NCBI GenBank assembly: GCA_030141605.1
Contig: JAQGDQ010000283.1
Location: 199,001-263,000 of the forward strand
From: Tubiluchus corallicola
Taxonomy: Eukaryota; Priapulida; Priapulimorpha; Priapulimorphida; Tubiluchidae
Reading direction: 5' to 3'
DNA: 64,000 bases
The translations under genes were made by a program, and so were the position numbers. Under the pieces are notes generated by a model. The model did no database searches and was not told where the DNA came from. It was given only the letters and a program-made list of their open reading frames with translations. Shown one piece after another: positions 13,201-33,158 of the stretch; within the stretch, counting starts at the first letter, position 1; every line of letters begins with the position of its first letter.

Positions 13201-16200
13201 TAACATCGGGACCACCTGGTAAGATTTCTCATACATATTTCCATTCCCTTGTTTCTTGTCTCATATACCACCAAATTGCTGATGATGCTCTCGTGCATTT
13301 TTATGACTAGGTGCACATCATCACAGGCCAACACACAAGGGCCGTGGTAAGCTAAAACCTGGGATGATAAGTCGGCCACAGGGAGATTTACGACACATGT
13401 GTCATGTTGGTAGGACCGCAGGCGATGTGTTTGGCGACGTCTCATTCATGACTAATGAGTTGCCGCGACAAGTAGTACAACCTTGTATGTATAAATTACT
13501 GCTATAAACTACTTGCAACACTTCATATTGTGCAAGTAATAAAAATGTATTTTAAAACACGATGATTTCCTTTTCTTGTCTTGGCCACCATTACAAGTGC
13601 TTGTAAGTATCATACTACAAGTTTTTTTCTTTTAGACTTGCAGAACTATTTGTGCTGTTCAAATGAAGGCAGCGAGTGCACACTATATGCATTCATGTTT
13701 TTAAATGCAGTGCAGCTCTATCATATTTTTTTTATTAGATTACTAGGTTTCTTTTTCCTTTCCTCTTCTTTTTTCTTTTCATTCAAGTAAATTTGTTTGT
13801 TTAATATTTTAAGTAAGTTTTGACAAGTTAAAATAACTTTCTGCATTAGTAAGATTCTCATCTGCATCCTACCAGTTTTTGTACTGTACCCTATTACTTA
13901 AACTAGCTGGCTGCTTAATGTTTAGCTTGATTTGAAACTTGACTAGCATTAGATATCTTGAACTTATTAGAAAGTGCTGAATTTACGTGAACCTTGCCAA
14001 ATTTCTATGTTAGCATTTTTATCACTAATGTGTTTAATTTCTTAGACAAACCGTCAGATGACCATGAGTCTCCTTCATCAAGGCCTAGCACTCCATCTGT
14101 AGTTGATCCTTCAGATTTGGCACCCTTACTGCCTGACTCAACTTCTATCAATTCACCTGGCTACAATGTAAAACCAAAGGTATGTGTGCACAACAAGCTT
14201 AGCGAGTAGTTTTTCATTACGCAGTTTGCCAAATACGGATATTTGGCTATAATTTGTTTTTGACTGTTGCTTTCATTCTTTTGTTAAATTAATGTTTATG
14301 TTAGAATAAAATTCATAAAAACTGATAATATTTTTTTAGCAACAAGAGTTTAGTAATGATGCTTTCGACACGTCTTCTATGTGCATTGCACAGTATCCCT
14401 CCCAAGAGTTAGATGACCACGCTTACACTGAGATTAGTGATGGAAGTGAGAAAAATTCACCAATTCTGGAGGTACGAAGGCGACCCAAGGTATGCATGCT
14501 ATATTGTTACTAACAAACGTTTGTTATAGTTCCTTATGATATTGGTAATTTGACGGACTGCATAGAAATATAAAGATTACATTACTTGTTTGCATTTCAG
14601 CACGATGTACAGAAAAAATTGCTTCTCTTTAAAATTTTTATCTGCTTTTACTTCTTGTACATCTGAGAGCTTCTATTTTTGTGTTGTTATTCTTTTCTTT
14701 AACCACTTCACTGCCTGTATGACGAGACTCTACCGTCATGCTTAATATGCAAATTAACTGACGCCTACGCCAGTAGCAATAATACTTGCACACGCCACGT
14801 GCAATTGAGGAATCTGGCTTTGAAAACAAAAAGCGTTGGTGTCCTCTGTTGCTTAAAAAGATGATATACAAGCTACAAAACATTCATGACCAAAAACAGC
14901 AAAAATTAGCAAAAAAGGTTGCTGCTATTTTTGAGCTGTCGTCTGCCACGTTGCCACTGCTGCATAGTTTGCCTATACATGTATCTTTGTCGATTTTTTT
15001 GTCCTCAAATGGCCCAGACAAGATGCAGTTTGGCACATATTAGGGACTACCTTGCAGAATTTGGGATTGAGTCATTAGATAATGGTAGGTGAAGCCAGTA
15101 CATACGTGTAATTAGATATGACTATTTCAACATTGTATGGTTGATAAATTGTGTACATCCAAGCTAAAAATTACAGCATTAGGCCTGCCTTTATTTCTTC
15201 TACACACTATAATGGCTATTGGGTCAAACATTTGACAGCACTGCCTCATACATATTTCACAAAAAATTTTGTACAAGATACAACATTCGAATTGTACTGA
15301 TACTGTGAAGGATTTCCTAACTGTATGTGTGTATGCTTGCGTTATGCATATGTGCTTGCGTATGTGTGAATGTTTGTGTGATGTGTGCATACATGTGCAT
15401 GTAAACACATGCATATAAATTAGGCAATATTTGCTCATGTATGTATGCTTGAACGTGCAATGCTTTTTTTAGAATCACAAAGTACGAATTCAAGTGTAGA
15501 GATGATGACGGTGGTGATACTGATGACGATGGTGATGACACTGATGACGATGATGATGATGACGACAATGACATTGACACTAATACTTTTAGAAAAAATT
15601 ACAGTTACAGTATGTTTGTGAATTCAAATCATTTATTTAAATCATTACAAATTTATTTTGTAGCAACACAACAATATTTTGCATATCATAGCATTTTCTT
15701 CCGCTTTTCTTTCTTTTCTGCTTTCCCTTCCTCTTTTTTCTCAGCATTCTTCATCATTCTCATAAGTTTGCTAATACATCGATGAGAGATGGTAGCAACA
15801 ATGACACTAGTAGTAGCACACACAGGTGGCACAGCAGCAGCAGCAACACAGTTCACATTTTGTTTGCCTTTCTGTTCATGTATTTGTGTGCTATAGTTGA
15901 TTTCAATGTTTTCAGGCCCTAAGCTCCTATAAGGTGCAGGCTCTAAGCTGCTATAATCAGGCTATAAACTGCAATTTTTTCTTATTTCATCAACATTTGT
16001 TGTAGCTCTAAAATCCCAACTAAAAAGCTCCAGTTTCCACCATCTTACCCAGTAGCAGTGGGGCATCGGTTTCATTTTCATAATTGATTAATCCGATACG
16101 AAATCGATTCGTTAATATACTATAATCGGTTTCAGGTCTTGTTTGTTTATGTGTACACTTCTACACCGTTTGGTGGTGTCCAGTTTTTTATTTGGACTCG

Positions 16201-18862
16201 TGTAGAAACCAAAATACGTCGAAATTTTTGATGAGTGATTGTGTATAATCTTTGTTGTGACCATTGCTGTGAAGCAGCCAAAATGGGAAACTCCATTTTC
16301 CGCTTTTTTTACAAAAAAGCAGGCACACCTTTTATAAAGAAAGCAAATCATGTGCTCATGCTAATGAGAAACTTCTAGTCAAATGAAAACACAGCCAGGA
16401 TAAGTTACTGTGGAGTAGTAGTACAATATTGCTTGATTTTACTCTAATGATGGCTATATTTATCGTACGATTTTTGTGGGTTCTTTGAAAAATAAATGCA
16501 AATGGTGGTGGCAGTGCAAGCGATAACCAAAAAAAGTAATCGATAATCGCAAATATTGGCCCAAATAAGTTATAATCGATTAAATTATTTAATCTGTTCC
16601 ACCACAGTATGGTAATCGTAGCTGTTTCTTTTGTCAATTGTAATTATGTAATTTGCCAATTTAAATTTTTTTAATTTTTTTGCACAATTGCCTTGCATTT
16701 GCTAAAATTTGTGTGTATCTCAGCATCATTTTCATGCTGGATTTTATTCGTTGCAGCAAGATTTTCATTTTATGCCATCCTTTGTTGACGAAGTTTTTAA
16801 AGCCCTGGATGATAGTTTTGAACAAGAAGAACAGTACACTTCACGCGACAGAGACTCAAATTCGTCAGCAACCTTCGGTGCACAGGCATCTGTAGACGAA
16901 GTTGAAAAGCTCGCAAAAGAAATTGAGATTCGAAAGACGAAAGATCGTCAAGCGGAAGTCAAGGCAATTTCACCGTTAGACGAAAAGCAACTAGAGTCAG
17001 CCATTGCTATTGTAAATAAATATGCTCAGAAAAAGATCAACGGAGGGGAGGAGGAAGAATCGCCTTCTAGACGACGGAAATTCCCTTTAAAACTGAAGCA
17101 CAGCCCCAAAATGGAGCGGCGGAATTTTTCTCGTGAAGTTGCAGCAATACGACCAGACGTACTTCATGACGTAATGGCAATGGATGAGCAGGCCAAAGCT
17201 GCTTATGATGCGTTAGTCACAAGTCGCAAGTCAGACGAGTTGGATTTGAAGAAAACTCATAGTCACGTTAAACCAAAAGTAAAATCAAGACGTAGGTCCT
17301 CGCTGGAACGTACTCCGTCACCTGAAAAAAGTGTATCTTCTCGAGTCGACGTAATCGGCAAAATTAATAAAACTGTCGAAACTGTCCTAAACGGAGAAGA
17401 TTCTGTCTCATTAGACAATGGAATTGTGTTTGAAACTATGAAAAGTGACTCACTTCCAATTGTGCCAGAAAATGAGGATCTTAAATTTGCAGATGATCAT
17501 GTTTTTGGTAGTGATACAGCTGACCAAAAGTCAGTTGTTAACGTTTTGCCATTGCCGCCTCGTAAAAAGACATTACCATTGAACTTGAAGCGACATGAGC
17601 GAAAGTGGCCTTTGCTTTATCCATGCAATTCTGTTCCGAACATACCACCAAAGCCTCTCCCCCGAAAATCTCTTTCGCAAAGATCGTCAAGCTGTGGCGA
17701 CGAGATTGACTTAGATGCTGCCAACCTTGCTAGATTAGCTGGTCAGGACAGAACATACACAGCAGAAGAACTAGGCATATACGACAATCGTGATTATTTC
17801 TGGAGTGATAAGTTAGACTTACCAACTATTGATGAAGATGGAAACTTTGGTAAATACATCTTGTTTTTAAATTTTAACGTATGTGGCCACAGTGTATGCT
17901 TTGTCTCCTAAGTCAAGCAATCCCAAAGGCTGGTGGGTAGTAAGTAAATTGATTGCATGAATGGCCAGATATGGTTAAGACTATCCTGTCACCGAGTTCT
18001 GAATTGCAGAAACAACTGTACGTGCTAAATTTGGCAGATAAATACACTGTATAACTGGTCTTATAAAATATGTGTACACTGCTTGGTGAAGGTAAATTAT
18101 ATAGTGAATTCTCAATAGTGATTGTAATTCTTTAATTAATTTTTTTTCCTTTATAGAAATCAAACTGGTAACAGGCAAGATCAAACCAGGAATACTCATA
18201 TAAGACTTAAATAAAAGTAAAATAAATTAAAACTGGTGGCTATAGTAACTGTACCTTTTTGATTTTCAGGACTTGAGCCACTCAGTCCCGACAGTTTTTC
18301 TCCAATTCCAGGAAAATACAAATTTGGCGAGCACGTCAGTTATGAAGACCTGTTAGAATTTGCACTTGATAATCCAACTTCATCTGCTAGACGGGCACAA
18401 GGAAAGGCGCAGGGCATTCACAGCGATGAAGTACGAATCATGCAGAAAGTGCTTTCATATCAGGCATGTAATAATAATATTTTGAAAATGTTGTAAAACT
18501 CACTGCTTGATCTTTTGTATTTACATTAGTAGTCACAAGCATCCTGAGCAAGCAATGTTCTTTGTGAATTTTGCATGGTAACAATTTTCAAGAGCAACTG
18601 AAAGATAGGAAAATATAAATTTTGATATGTCACATTTTTATATTTCTAGGTAAGTGGTGAAGATTGTCTTCTGGCTTTGAATGAAACAAACTGGAATATA
18701 CACAATGCTATCAAATACATGAAGCTACAGCAATTGCTTCGCACACAGCTAAGTGATGTAGAAACCTGTAAAAAGACTTTATTGTCATGCAATTGGGATG
18801 TGGAGAAGGCAGCAAATTATCTCTTATCTTTAAAGAATGCTGATGACATTAGTGAGTGCTAA
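4221..18862 (+). CDS. TNK2: Activated CDC42 kinase (ACK1/TNK2-type non-receptor tyrosine kinase), complete, 16 coding exons
   Basis: Coding exons: 4221-4376, 5298-5411, 7284-7493, 7920-8069, 8659-8850, 9169-9266, 9902-10028, 10515-10664, 11594-11697, 13076-13218, 13311-13484, 14046-14179, 14340-14489, 16757-17849, 18270-18463 and 18650-18862. They join in frame to 1133 residues, near the size of vertebrate ACK1. Domains: SAM-like (about 15-90); tyrosine kinase (about 130-399) with glycine loop GVGEFG 141-146, VAIK lysine 166, HRD aspartate 261, DFG aspartate 279 and activation-loop tyrosines 292-293; SH3 (about 400-460); CRIB motif [15 protein letters not shown] 501-515, which should bind GTP-loaded Cdc42; a long linker mainly from one 1.1-kb exon with proline-rich SH3 ligands such as PPKPLPRKS; and a C-terminal UBA-type ubiquitin-binding region (about 1055-1133). 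All catalytic residues are present, so it should be active in Cdc42, endocytic and receptor-turnover signalling. The start is the first in-frame ATG after a stop. The last intron (18464-18649) has a GC donor. Symbol by orthology; TNK1 is less likely because of the CRIB motif. Confidence 0.95.
4850..5194. mobile_element. Short non-autonomous element with TAGGG termini (hAT-like MITE) in kinase intron 1
   Basis: The left end TAGGGATGAGTATC pairs with the reverse complement of the right end (TAGGGTTGAGCATT) at about 10 of 14 positions, giving terminal inverted repeats around a 345-bp AT-rich body without coding capacity. The interior carries several ATTCGATTC-type subterminal repeats on both sides. 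The TAGGG terminus resembles hAT elements, but I could not find a convincing 8-bp target duplication, so the superfamily is tentative. Confidence 0.6.
6736..7030. repeat. Diverged tandem duplication, about 155-bp period, in kinase intron 2
   Basis: Two adjacent blocks, about 6736-6875 and 6891-7030, share ordered landmarks: AATRTTTTGCAYGTYTTGGG, TGAATTA, a TCTTCTC run, a CAGAAYTAAGCCARTTAG block and a terminal TTTCTTTRRCTTCTA. Identity looks like about 70-75%, so the duplication is old. No coding content is evident. Confidence 0.6.
11133..11281. repeat. Fold-back inverted repeat (about 45-bp arms) in kinase intron 8
   Basis: The left arm starts GTTTATTAGT and carries AATATTTCGAGAAACCATTG. 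The right arm, read in reverse complement, starts GTTTATTAGT and carries AATATTTCGGGAAAGCACTG. The arms enclose about 55 bp. The sequence could be a small fold-back element or the 3' end of a retroelement next to an inverted copy. It resembles sequence found near the 3' ends of some Penelope-like elements, but that is memory-based inference. Confidence 0.5.
12656..12751. repeat. Perfect 13-bp inverted repeat CTGCAGCAGATAA, 70-bp spacer
   Basis: CTGCAGCAGATAA at 12656-12668 is the exact reverse complement of TTATCTGCTGCAG at 12739-12751, inside the kinase intron before the exon at 13076. It may be a remnant of a small inverted-repeat element or chance in AT-rich DNA. No target duplication was identified. 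Confidence 0.4.
15501..15580. repeat. Imperfect (GAT/GAC)n microsatellite
   Basis: A trinucleotide-period tract rich in GATGAC and GGTGAT units in the large kinase intron 14490-16756. It is preceded from about 15315 to 15440 by a TG/TATG-rich low-complexity stretch. Confidence 0.8.
15686..16066 (-). pseudogene. Unrecognised antisense ORF with one internal stop, inside a kinase intron
   Basis: Reading the minus strand from an ATG at 16066, one frame runs 127 codons to a TGA at 15686 with a single TAG at 15962-15964. The 34 residues before the stop are rich in Trp and aromatic residues. The 91 after it contain [13 protein letters not shown], an alanine run and a strongly basic lysine/glutamate tail ([15 protein letters not shown]). 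An open frame this long is unusual for this AT-rich DNA. I do not recognise a family. It may be a decayed transposon or retrocopy. The TAG follows TTTATAG, so an alternative is that it is a splice acceptor and the downstream part is the last exon of a nested gene. A donor-like GTAAGA also occurs in the first part. Confidence 0.3.
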
Positions 18863-21424
18863 CGTTCACAATATTGTAGTTGCTTTTTGGTACTGCTTGA
18901 CTTGTTAGACTGTTACTGTTGTAGTGTATTCAGAAAGATTGAGTCATAATGATTATAAATAATTGCATGTCAGTTGTTACAGAATTTTTGCTTGTTATTC
19001 TATAATTTCATTTTACTGCATGCAATTCCTCTTTCACAAAATATGGCTGGTTAACGCAATTTCCCCAAGTTGCGCGATATAAATGTCCTCAACAACATAT
19101 GTGACTAATACAAGAATAGATTTAAAAATTATAAAAGTATTGAATTTAGCATTCATCACTTGGTTTATAAATTTATACTTTGTATAGCAAATATATACTT
19201 TGTTTTACAATATAACGGATTTCAACTCGAGTTTTCGTCATGTGCGAACATGTGTCGATATTGTTTCCCAGTTAAGATCCAAAATAAAACTTTGGAACAA
19301 GTTCTAAACATTGTCTATTTAATTTGGCCCGTGTTAAACAAATATACATCAGGTTAATGACAGATATTATTCAATTTCACTCACCATATAATAACATAAT
19401 ATGTATGATATATAGCTGTTATTTTACTGTACATTACAGTTGGATAGTTTTTCGTTACTTATGATTGGATACTATCCTTAGTTTCTAAATAATGTCTATA
19501 GCTTTTATACTGTCAATGTTGTTTTGGACTTTTATAATAGACGTTTTAATTAAAATCTTGAATTATTATTTATAGAACGGATTTTAATTGTTTTCATTTC
19601 AGCTTTGGGTGATTGGTTTGATTGCCAATTTCACATTGCATACTTTTGTAGGTATCTGCAGCAATTACATCTGTTGTGTTTTTGGCACCTAAAATACATT
19701 CCTCATTTTGCACATGGTAAAATCTGTGTGTTATCATTAGTGTTTTGAAGTATATTCTAGTGAGTTCACTTTACTCTGTGCTTCAAGCAGTGCAATACAT
19801 TCTGGTACAGCATTCGTTAACTGCACTAGTTAGTGAGTATTCGTTGCAAAATTGCTGGATAAAATTTCTTTGGATGGCTCGACTACAGTAAGTGCTACAA
19901 GATGTTGAAGGTTGTATTTGGTATTACTGCAAAATTTTCTTGTTTCATATTGTGGAACCACTCCTTGTGTTGAGGAAAAATCCAAGTCACCAAATTCAGA
20001 TCTGCAAGTTTTTAATGAATGACTGTGAGCTTTGGTTTGTGATTTAATACTCAGAAGCTAAATGAATACTAATGGTTCAAATGTGCCTGACACTTAGCAT
20101 AATTATAACGAATCAAGATTTCTTACATCTAATTTATTATCAAGTCTCCTAATATTGTTATAATAATCCAAATGTTACATTATTTGTAGTTAACTACTGT
20201 CAGTGAAATTGCTAAAGTTGAAACCATCAACTGTATAGTTATGCAAGTTGGTGTAAGTTTTCTTATCTGCAGTGTCATCCTTACAAAGTTTAGCCTCATC
20301 ATTTTTCAGCCTTCAAATATTTTCTTGTAAAAATAATACAGTAAGTCTTTGTCAAATTACCAGCTGCTGTTTTATTGAGTTTCATAGGTTATATTGTATA
20401 GATATGTTTTAAAGGCTAAAGCAAGTTCTCTGCTGGTTTTGGAAACTATACGTATCCATGCTGAGCTCTGTTGCAATTTGAAATATTTTTCTACTTATGC
20501 TTAATGTTTGTTTGTTGAGATTCCTGTATATGTGTTTATACCCTGAAAATATTTTTTCTACCATTTTTCATTTATTTACAGTTGATATGAGAGTTTATAA
20601 GCTGTTTTAGCTAGCTTCAGTATGGTAGAATATGTAACGTTTTAGAATATATATATATAGTTTATTATAATCATTGTACATAAAATTTCCGACGACTGCA
20701 TATCATCGTGTATATTTTTATTTTCACAGTAAAATTTTAGGCCAAAACTGTTATCTCATTTAGCTTAGTTTTATTTAGAAATAAGTGTACTATAGATTTT
20801 TAATTGATTATTGACACAAGTCTAAGCCTTATTGTTCATCCACTTTACTACTGCAATACCCAGTTATTTGTACATTCTGTATTTACAGTTGCACCTTTAG
20901 ATGCAGCCATAAAAAGCAGGTCTTGGTGTTTATTTTTGAATGTACTAGAACTTAACTCTCACCAAATGATAGTGTTACTGTTTGTACTAGTTGAGCATTT
21001 TATTCATATTGGATATTCAGTGCAGTTGATGGACATTTAATATACAATTTGATGGAAATTTACTCACAAAAATGGTTTATTATTTAAAATTTTATTTTGC
21101 TTGCAAAATCAAAAAAATTCAATAGTAAACTGTTTTTCTGACTGCATATGCTTGCCAAAAAGTGATTGTTTTTGTTGTAAGTATATCTGTTACAAATCAC
21201 TGCGTATTACAGTGACATGCATTTTATACACCCGGATACACTGAGATCTAGACATAATAACAACTGTAATGATCAATGCATAACATTTCAGGCATCACTT
21301 TGTACTAAATTCATTTCAAGCCATATCATGGATACAGTAATGACGAGCTGGGTTGCACTTTATTGTTTTAATTATAGTATAGTATATTATTATAGTAAAA
21401 CAGTTTTTGTAATAACGCAATAAA
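18863..21424 (+). other. Probable 3' UTR of the kinase gene
   Basis: After the UBA-coding exon stops at 18862 I see no further coding exon. AATAAA poly(A) signals occur early (about 19284) and at 21419-21424, the second just before the convergent proteasome gene. Which one is used is unknown, so this is the maximum extent. The region is AT-rich without transposon ends. Confidence 0.4.
21419..21424 (+). terminator. Distal AATAAA poly(A) signal for the plus-strand kinase
   Basis: AATAAA on the plus strand, 41 bp from the opposite-strand AATAAA at 21465-21470. Assignment to the kinase is inferred from position only. Confidence 0.4.
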
Positions 21425-21464
21425 CTGATGGTAAAACATAAATTTGCTGCGTGTTAAACTACTT

Positions 21465-21470
21465 TTTATT
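21465..21470 (-). terminator. AATAAA poly(A) signal of the PSMC2 gene
   Basis: TTTATT on the plus strand reads AATAAA on the minus strand, 81 bp past the PSMC2 stop codon. It implies a short 3' UTR that ends close to, or overlaps, the kinase transcript end. Confidence 0.65.
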
Positions 21471-21550
21471 CAAAACTTGTTGCAAGTCAAATAAATAACA
21501 CTTCTCTATGAAGGAATAATGCAGATAAAATACTCAAGACGAACAAAATT

Positions 21551-30287
<8,737 letters not shown>

Positions 30288-30890
30288 TCTGAAAACTGCA
30301 AGATTAAAATCACAACAAAAATGCTTAAACTTGGAAATTCAACAATGGAAATATTCACAAATTTCTACAGAAATCAGTAGCATGAGTACTGTGTACTATT
30401 TTTACAAAAAACGCCGAATCATTTTAACAAGTGAACGACTCAACTTGTTCCACCTGGCGGAGAATGTACTAAGTATTTGTATAAACAAAAGTTAATTCCG
30501 TAAGTATTTTCAGGACAATTGAAAAAGAATTAATTTTTTGGCTCATAAAATAATCAATTCATTTTAGAAATGCCTCTAATTGTTTTTTGTGTAGTTTTGG
30601 ATGTACTTTGACACTAACATTGTTTTACTGCGTACTTACTGATGACCACCTACTTCATATAAATTAAATTATATTGATATCTTGCGACTACCTTCTTTTA
30701 ATAATTCCCAGTTTTCTTCCAGATTGGATAGCCAATATGTGTAAAAACGCTTCAGGTTTATATTATGCACACTTTTATTTAAGCACTGTTATTTGTGGCG
30801 CTAACATAACATTTAAAAACATAAATGATTGTTAACAACATTTAATAAACAAAACATAAACGAATACCTGAATATGCGTGCGTTGTTTGG

Positions 30891-31240
30891 TTGCCACAGT
30901 ATGTTACTCTTAAAAGTGCTTTAGAAAGAACTCAATGGAGGTGTATTAGTCTGGCCTCTGATATTCAACATGACTCTTTATCCTCTCTTGAACAAAGCCG
31001 TGATACTGTAGATCTTCTTAGCTGTTATAAAGTTTTGCATGGTGACAATTTTTTTTCTAAACCATTACATGATTTATGTGGACACAATTCGAAATTATTT
31101 GTACAATACTCTTGCACTAATGTCAGAGCTCACTTCTGCTCTTCTCGTGTTGTGAGCCTTTGGAATTAATTTAATAGTGAAACAGATGACGCATCAAATC
31201 TGCCACAATTTCGCAAATTGTTGAGGAGAGACCGTCAATA
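30891..31240 (+). pseudogene. Remnant of a LINE reverse transcriptase C-terminus (CR1/L2/jockey-like)
   Basis: The plus-strand frame carries, in order, the blocks that end non-LTR retrotransposon reverse transcriptases: an ALERTQWR helix, DLLSCYKVLHGDNFF, an FCSSRVVSLWN motif and, after an in-frame stop at the usual WNSLP position, a degraded LPQFRKLL tail. Only about 115 codons survive, with stops, so it is dead. It lies about 0.6 kb upstream of the PSMC2 start. Confidence 0.65.
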
Positions 31241-31309
31241 ACTGTGTTATGGTTAGCTCTTTTAGACTTTGCAAGCAAGCAAGTGTACAATATTTACATG
31301 AATATAATT

Positions 31310-31735
31310 GAATATGTTGGTTTCAGCATACTGTAGCCATTCAGTGTTCTCTGTTCCAACCTATTTACATAATATTGTATAGCACCCTTGAATTGGCTCA
31401 CTGTTGATGCATCTACTGCTGCCTGAGGAAGCTCATTCCAAGCATTTACAATTCTTTGACTAAAAAAAGAATTTTCTCAGATCCAGATGAGCCCATTCCT
31501 TGTGTATTTGCATATTGTAGTGCCTTGATGACCTATTTGATTTCCAGAACTCAAAGAAGTTTCCACAGTCAACTTTGTTAATGCCCTTTACGGACTCGAA
31601 GACTTAAATTAAATCAGCACGAGCTCTTCTAGTAATAAGTGTTAGTAATTTTAGTTGACTTAAACAATCACAGTATGGTACGGCTTGCATTCCAAACACC
31701 ATCCGAGTGACTGTTTTCTGGACAGCCTCAATCAA
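31310..31735 (-). pseudogene. Second LINE reverse-transcriptase C-terminus remnant, opposite orientation
   Basis: The minus strand encodes LIEAVQKTVTRMVFGMQ, a segment with LITRRARADLI followed by an in-frame TAA, VFESVKGINKV, RKFFF and then, after a one-base frameshift, SQRIVNAWNELPQAAVDAST and VSQFKGAI. This block order matches the end of CR1/L2-type reverse transcriptases. At least one stop and one frameshift make it a pseudogene. It points towards the plus-strand LINE fragment next to it, and the two are of different sequence subfamilies. Confidence 0.75.
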
Positions 31736-32461
31736 ACAAGTAAAAAGGCAATGTAATCAGTTGTGCTAGTAGCTCAGGCTGTACACTTGGACAAGCTTGT
31801 CTTCTTCAAAAACTCTTTCATGTGACCTTTGAAAGCATTTACACTGAGACGTAACTATTTTGAGACATGGTGGCAAAATTCTGCAATAGTCACCCAACAG
31901 CCACTCCTGTTTATAAAGCATTACTGTTTATTTAGTTAATAGTGCTAATAGTGGCTTATGAGAGACTTGTGTAATTTACAATTATTATAAATATCATAAA
32001 ATCACATTAGTAGCTAAAAAATAAAAAAGTAGTTTTACCTCCAGGATGAATATTTGATCATGCCATTTTGTCCGAGAATTATCCCTTGTCAAAATTCTCG
32101 TGGCTACCCGAAATGGTTAGGGTATAATTGGCTTAAACTCAAATTGTGGATGGATGGTGCATAACGGTATAAGGTCCTAGATTTGGAATGTCAGGGGACT
32201 TATAAATATAGTGGCTATTGCAATAAAATGTTTGAAATCAGCAAATTTGCTTGTTGTATGGTAGCAGGCTTTTCTTGGTTCATGGATCGGGAAAAGTGGA
32301 GTTGAGCTTAGCAAACAGCAAATTCAAAATCAGTTTACCAAATCTAAAGTTAATCTAAATATGTCTAAATCAGAGACTCATGTCTCTGATTGTCCAACAA
32401 AAGTGGAGAGACATCGATCCAAATTTGCTGATTGCCTGTATTTACCGATACTAAGCTAATG

Positions 32462-33020
32462 CAGTAGGCGCCGTGTATTAGACTCATGGTAATGTAGAAT
32501 CAATCACCTTATTGTATCAAAAACGTCTAGTACTGGCCGCTCCTGCGCAAAAGTATATAAAAACTGTCGGCAATTGACTCAAATAATTCCACATAATTGA
32601 CTCTATATTTTTCTGCACATGCTTAAATAAGATACTTTTCTGTGACCATTGAGTTTTTACTATTTTTATGTCGTCTTACTTCGCTTTTTTGCACTATAAT
32701 ATACGTAGAAACAATCATGTTATGAACAGTTTGTTTTGCCTTCATTGTGTGTTAACTGCTCGTCCACTGCAATTAACCTCATTACCCGAGAATTTCTGGA
32801 AGCTGAACATTTACAGTAATACGAGTGCGTATTGTACTGTTTTGCAGGTTAAACTGCTGTTAGAAGGTTAAAGTTTTAATCACTTGTGCAGCAGTTTGCT
32901 TTTGAAACTCTTGCTGGTTTTCATAGAATGTTTAATCAGTTAACTGTTGCTGTTATACCACAGATGTAAGTACTGTACAGTAATCTGCCAGCATTCCTTC
33001 TGACTTGTTTGCATATAAAA
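32462..33020. mobile_element. Partial second copy of the pogo-like element
   Basis: It begins CAGTAGGCGCCGTGTATTAG, then follows copy 1 (24463 onward) through shared blocks such as AACTGTC.GYAATTGACTCAAATAA, ACGTAGAAACAATCATGTTA, CTGCAATTAACCTC and AAAAATCATA. Similarity fades after about 33020 and no matching right terminus is seen, so it is truncated or strongly decayed. The right boundary is approximate. Confidence 0.65.
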
Positions 33021-33158
33021 ATCATAGAGCAGCAGTCAGCTCATGAAACAATGGACTGTGTCTGTAGTATGCCAGACTTTTTAACGGATTAGATTTTGTC
33101 TGATTCTTCCGATCTCCTTAAAAGCGAGGTCTGGAAAACCGAGATATAAGTGTAATGT

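Noticed and set aside
16056-16612. Possible transposon with CAGTGGGG left end and AATCGATT-rich interior
   Set aside because: Only about seven of eight terminal bases pair with CTGTGGTG on the right, and no matching target duplication was found, so the boundaries cannot be supported.
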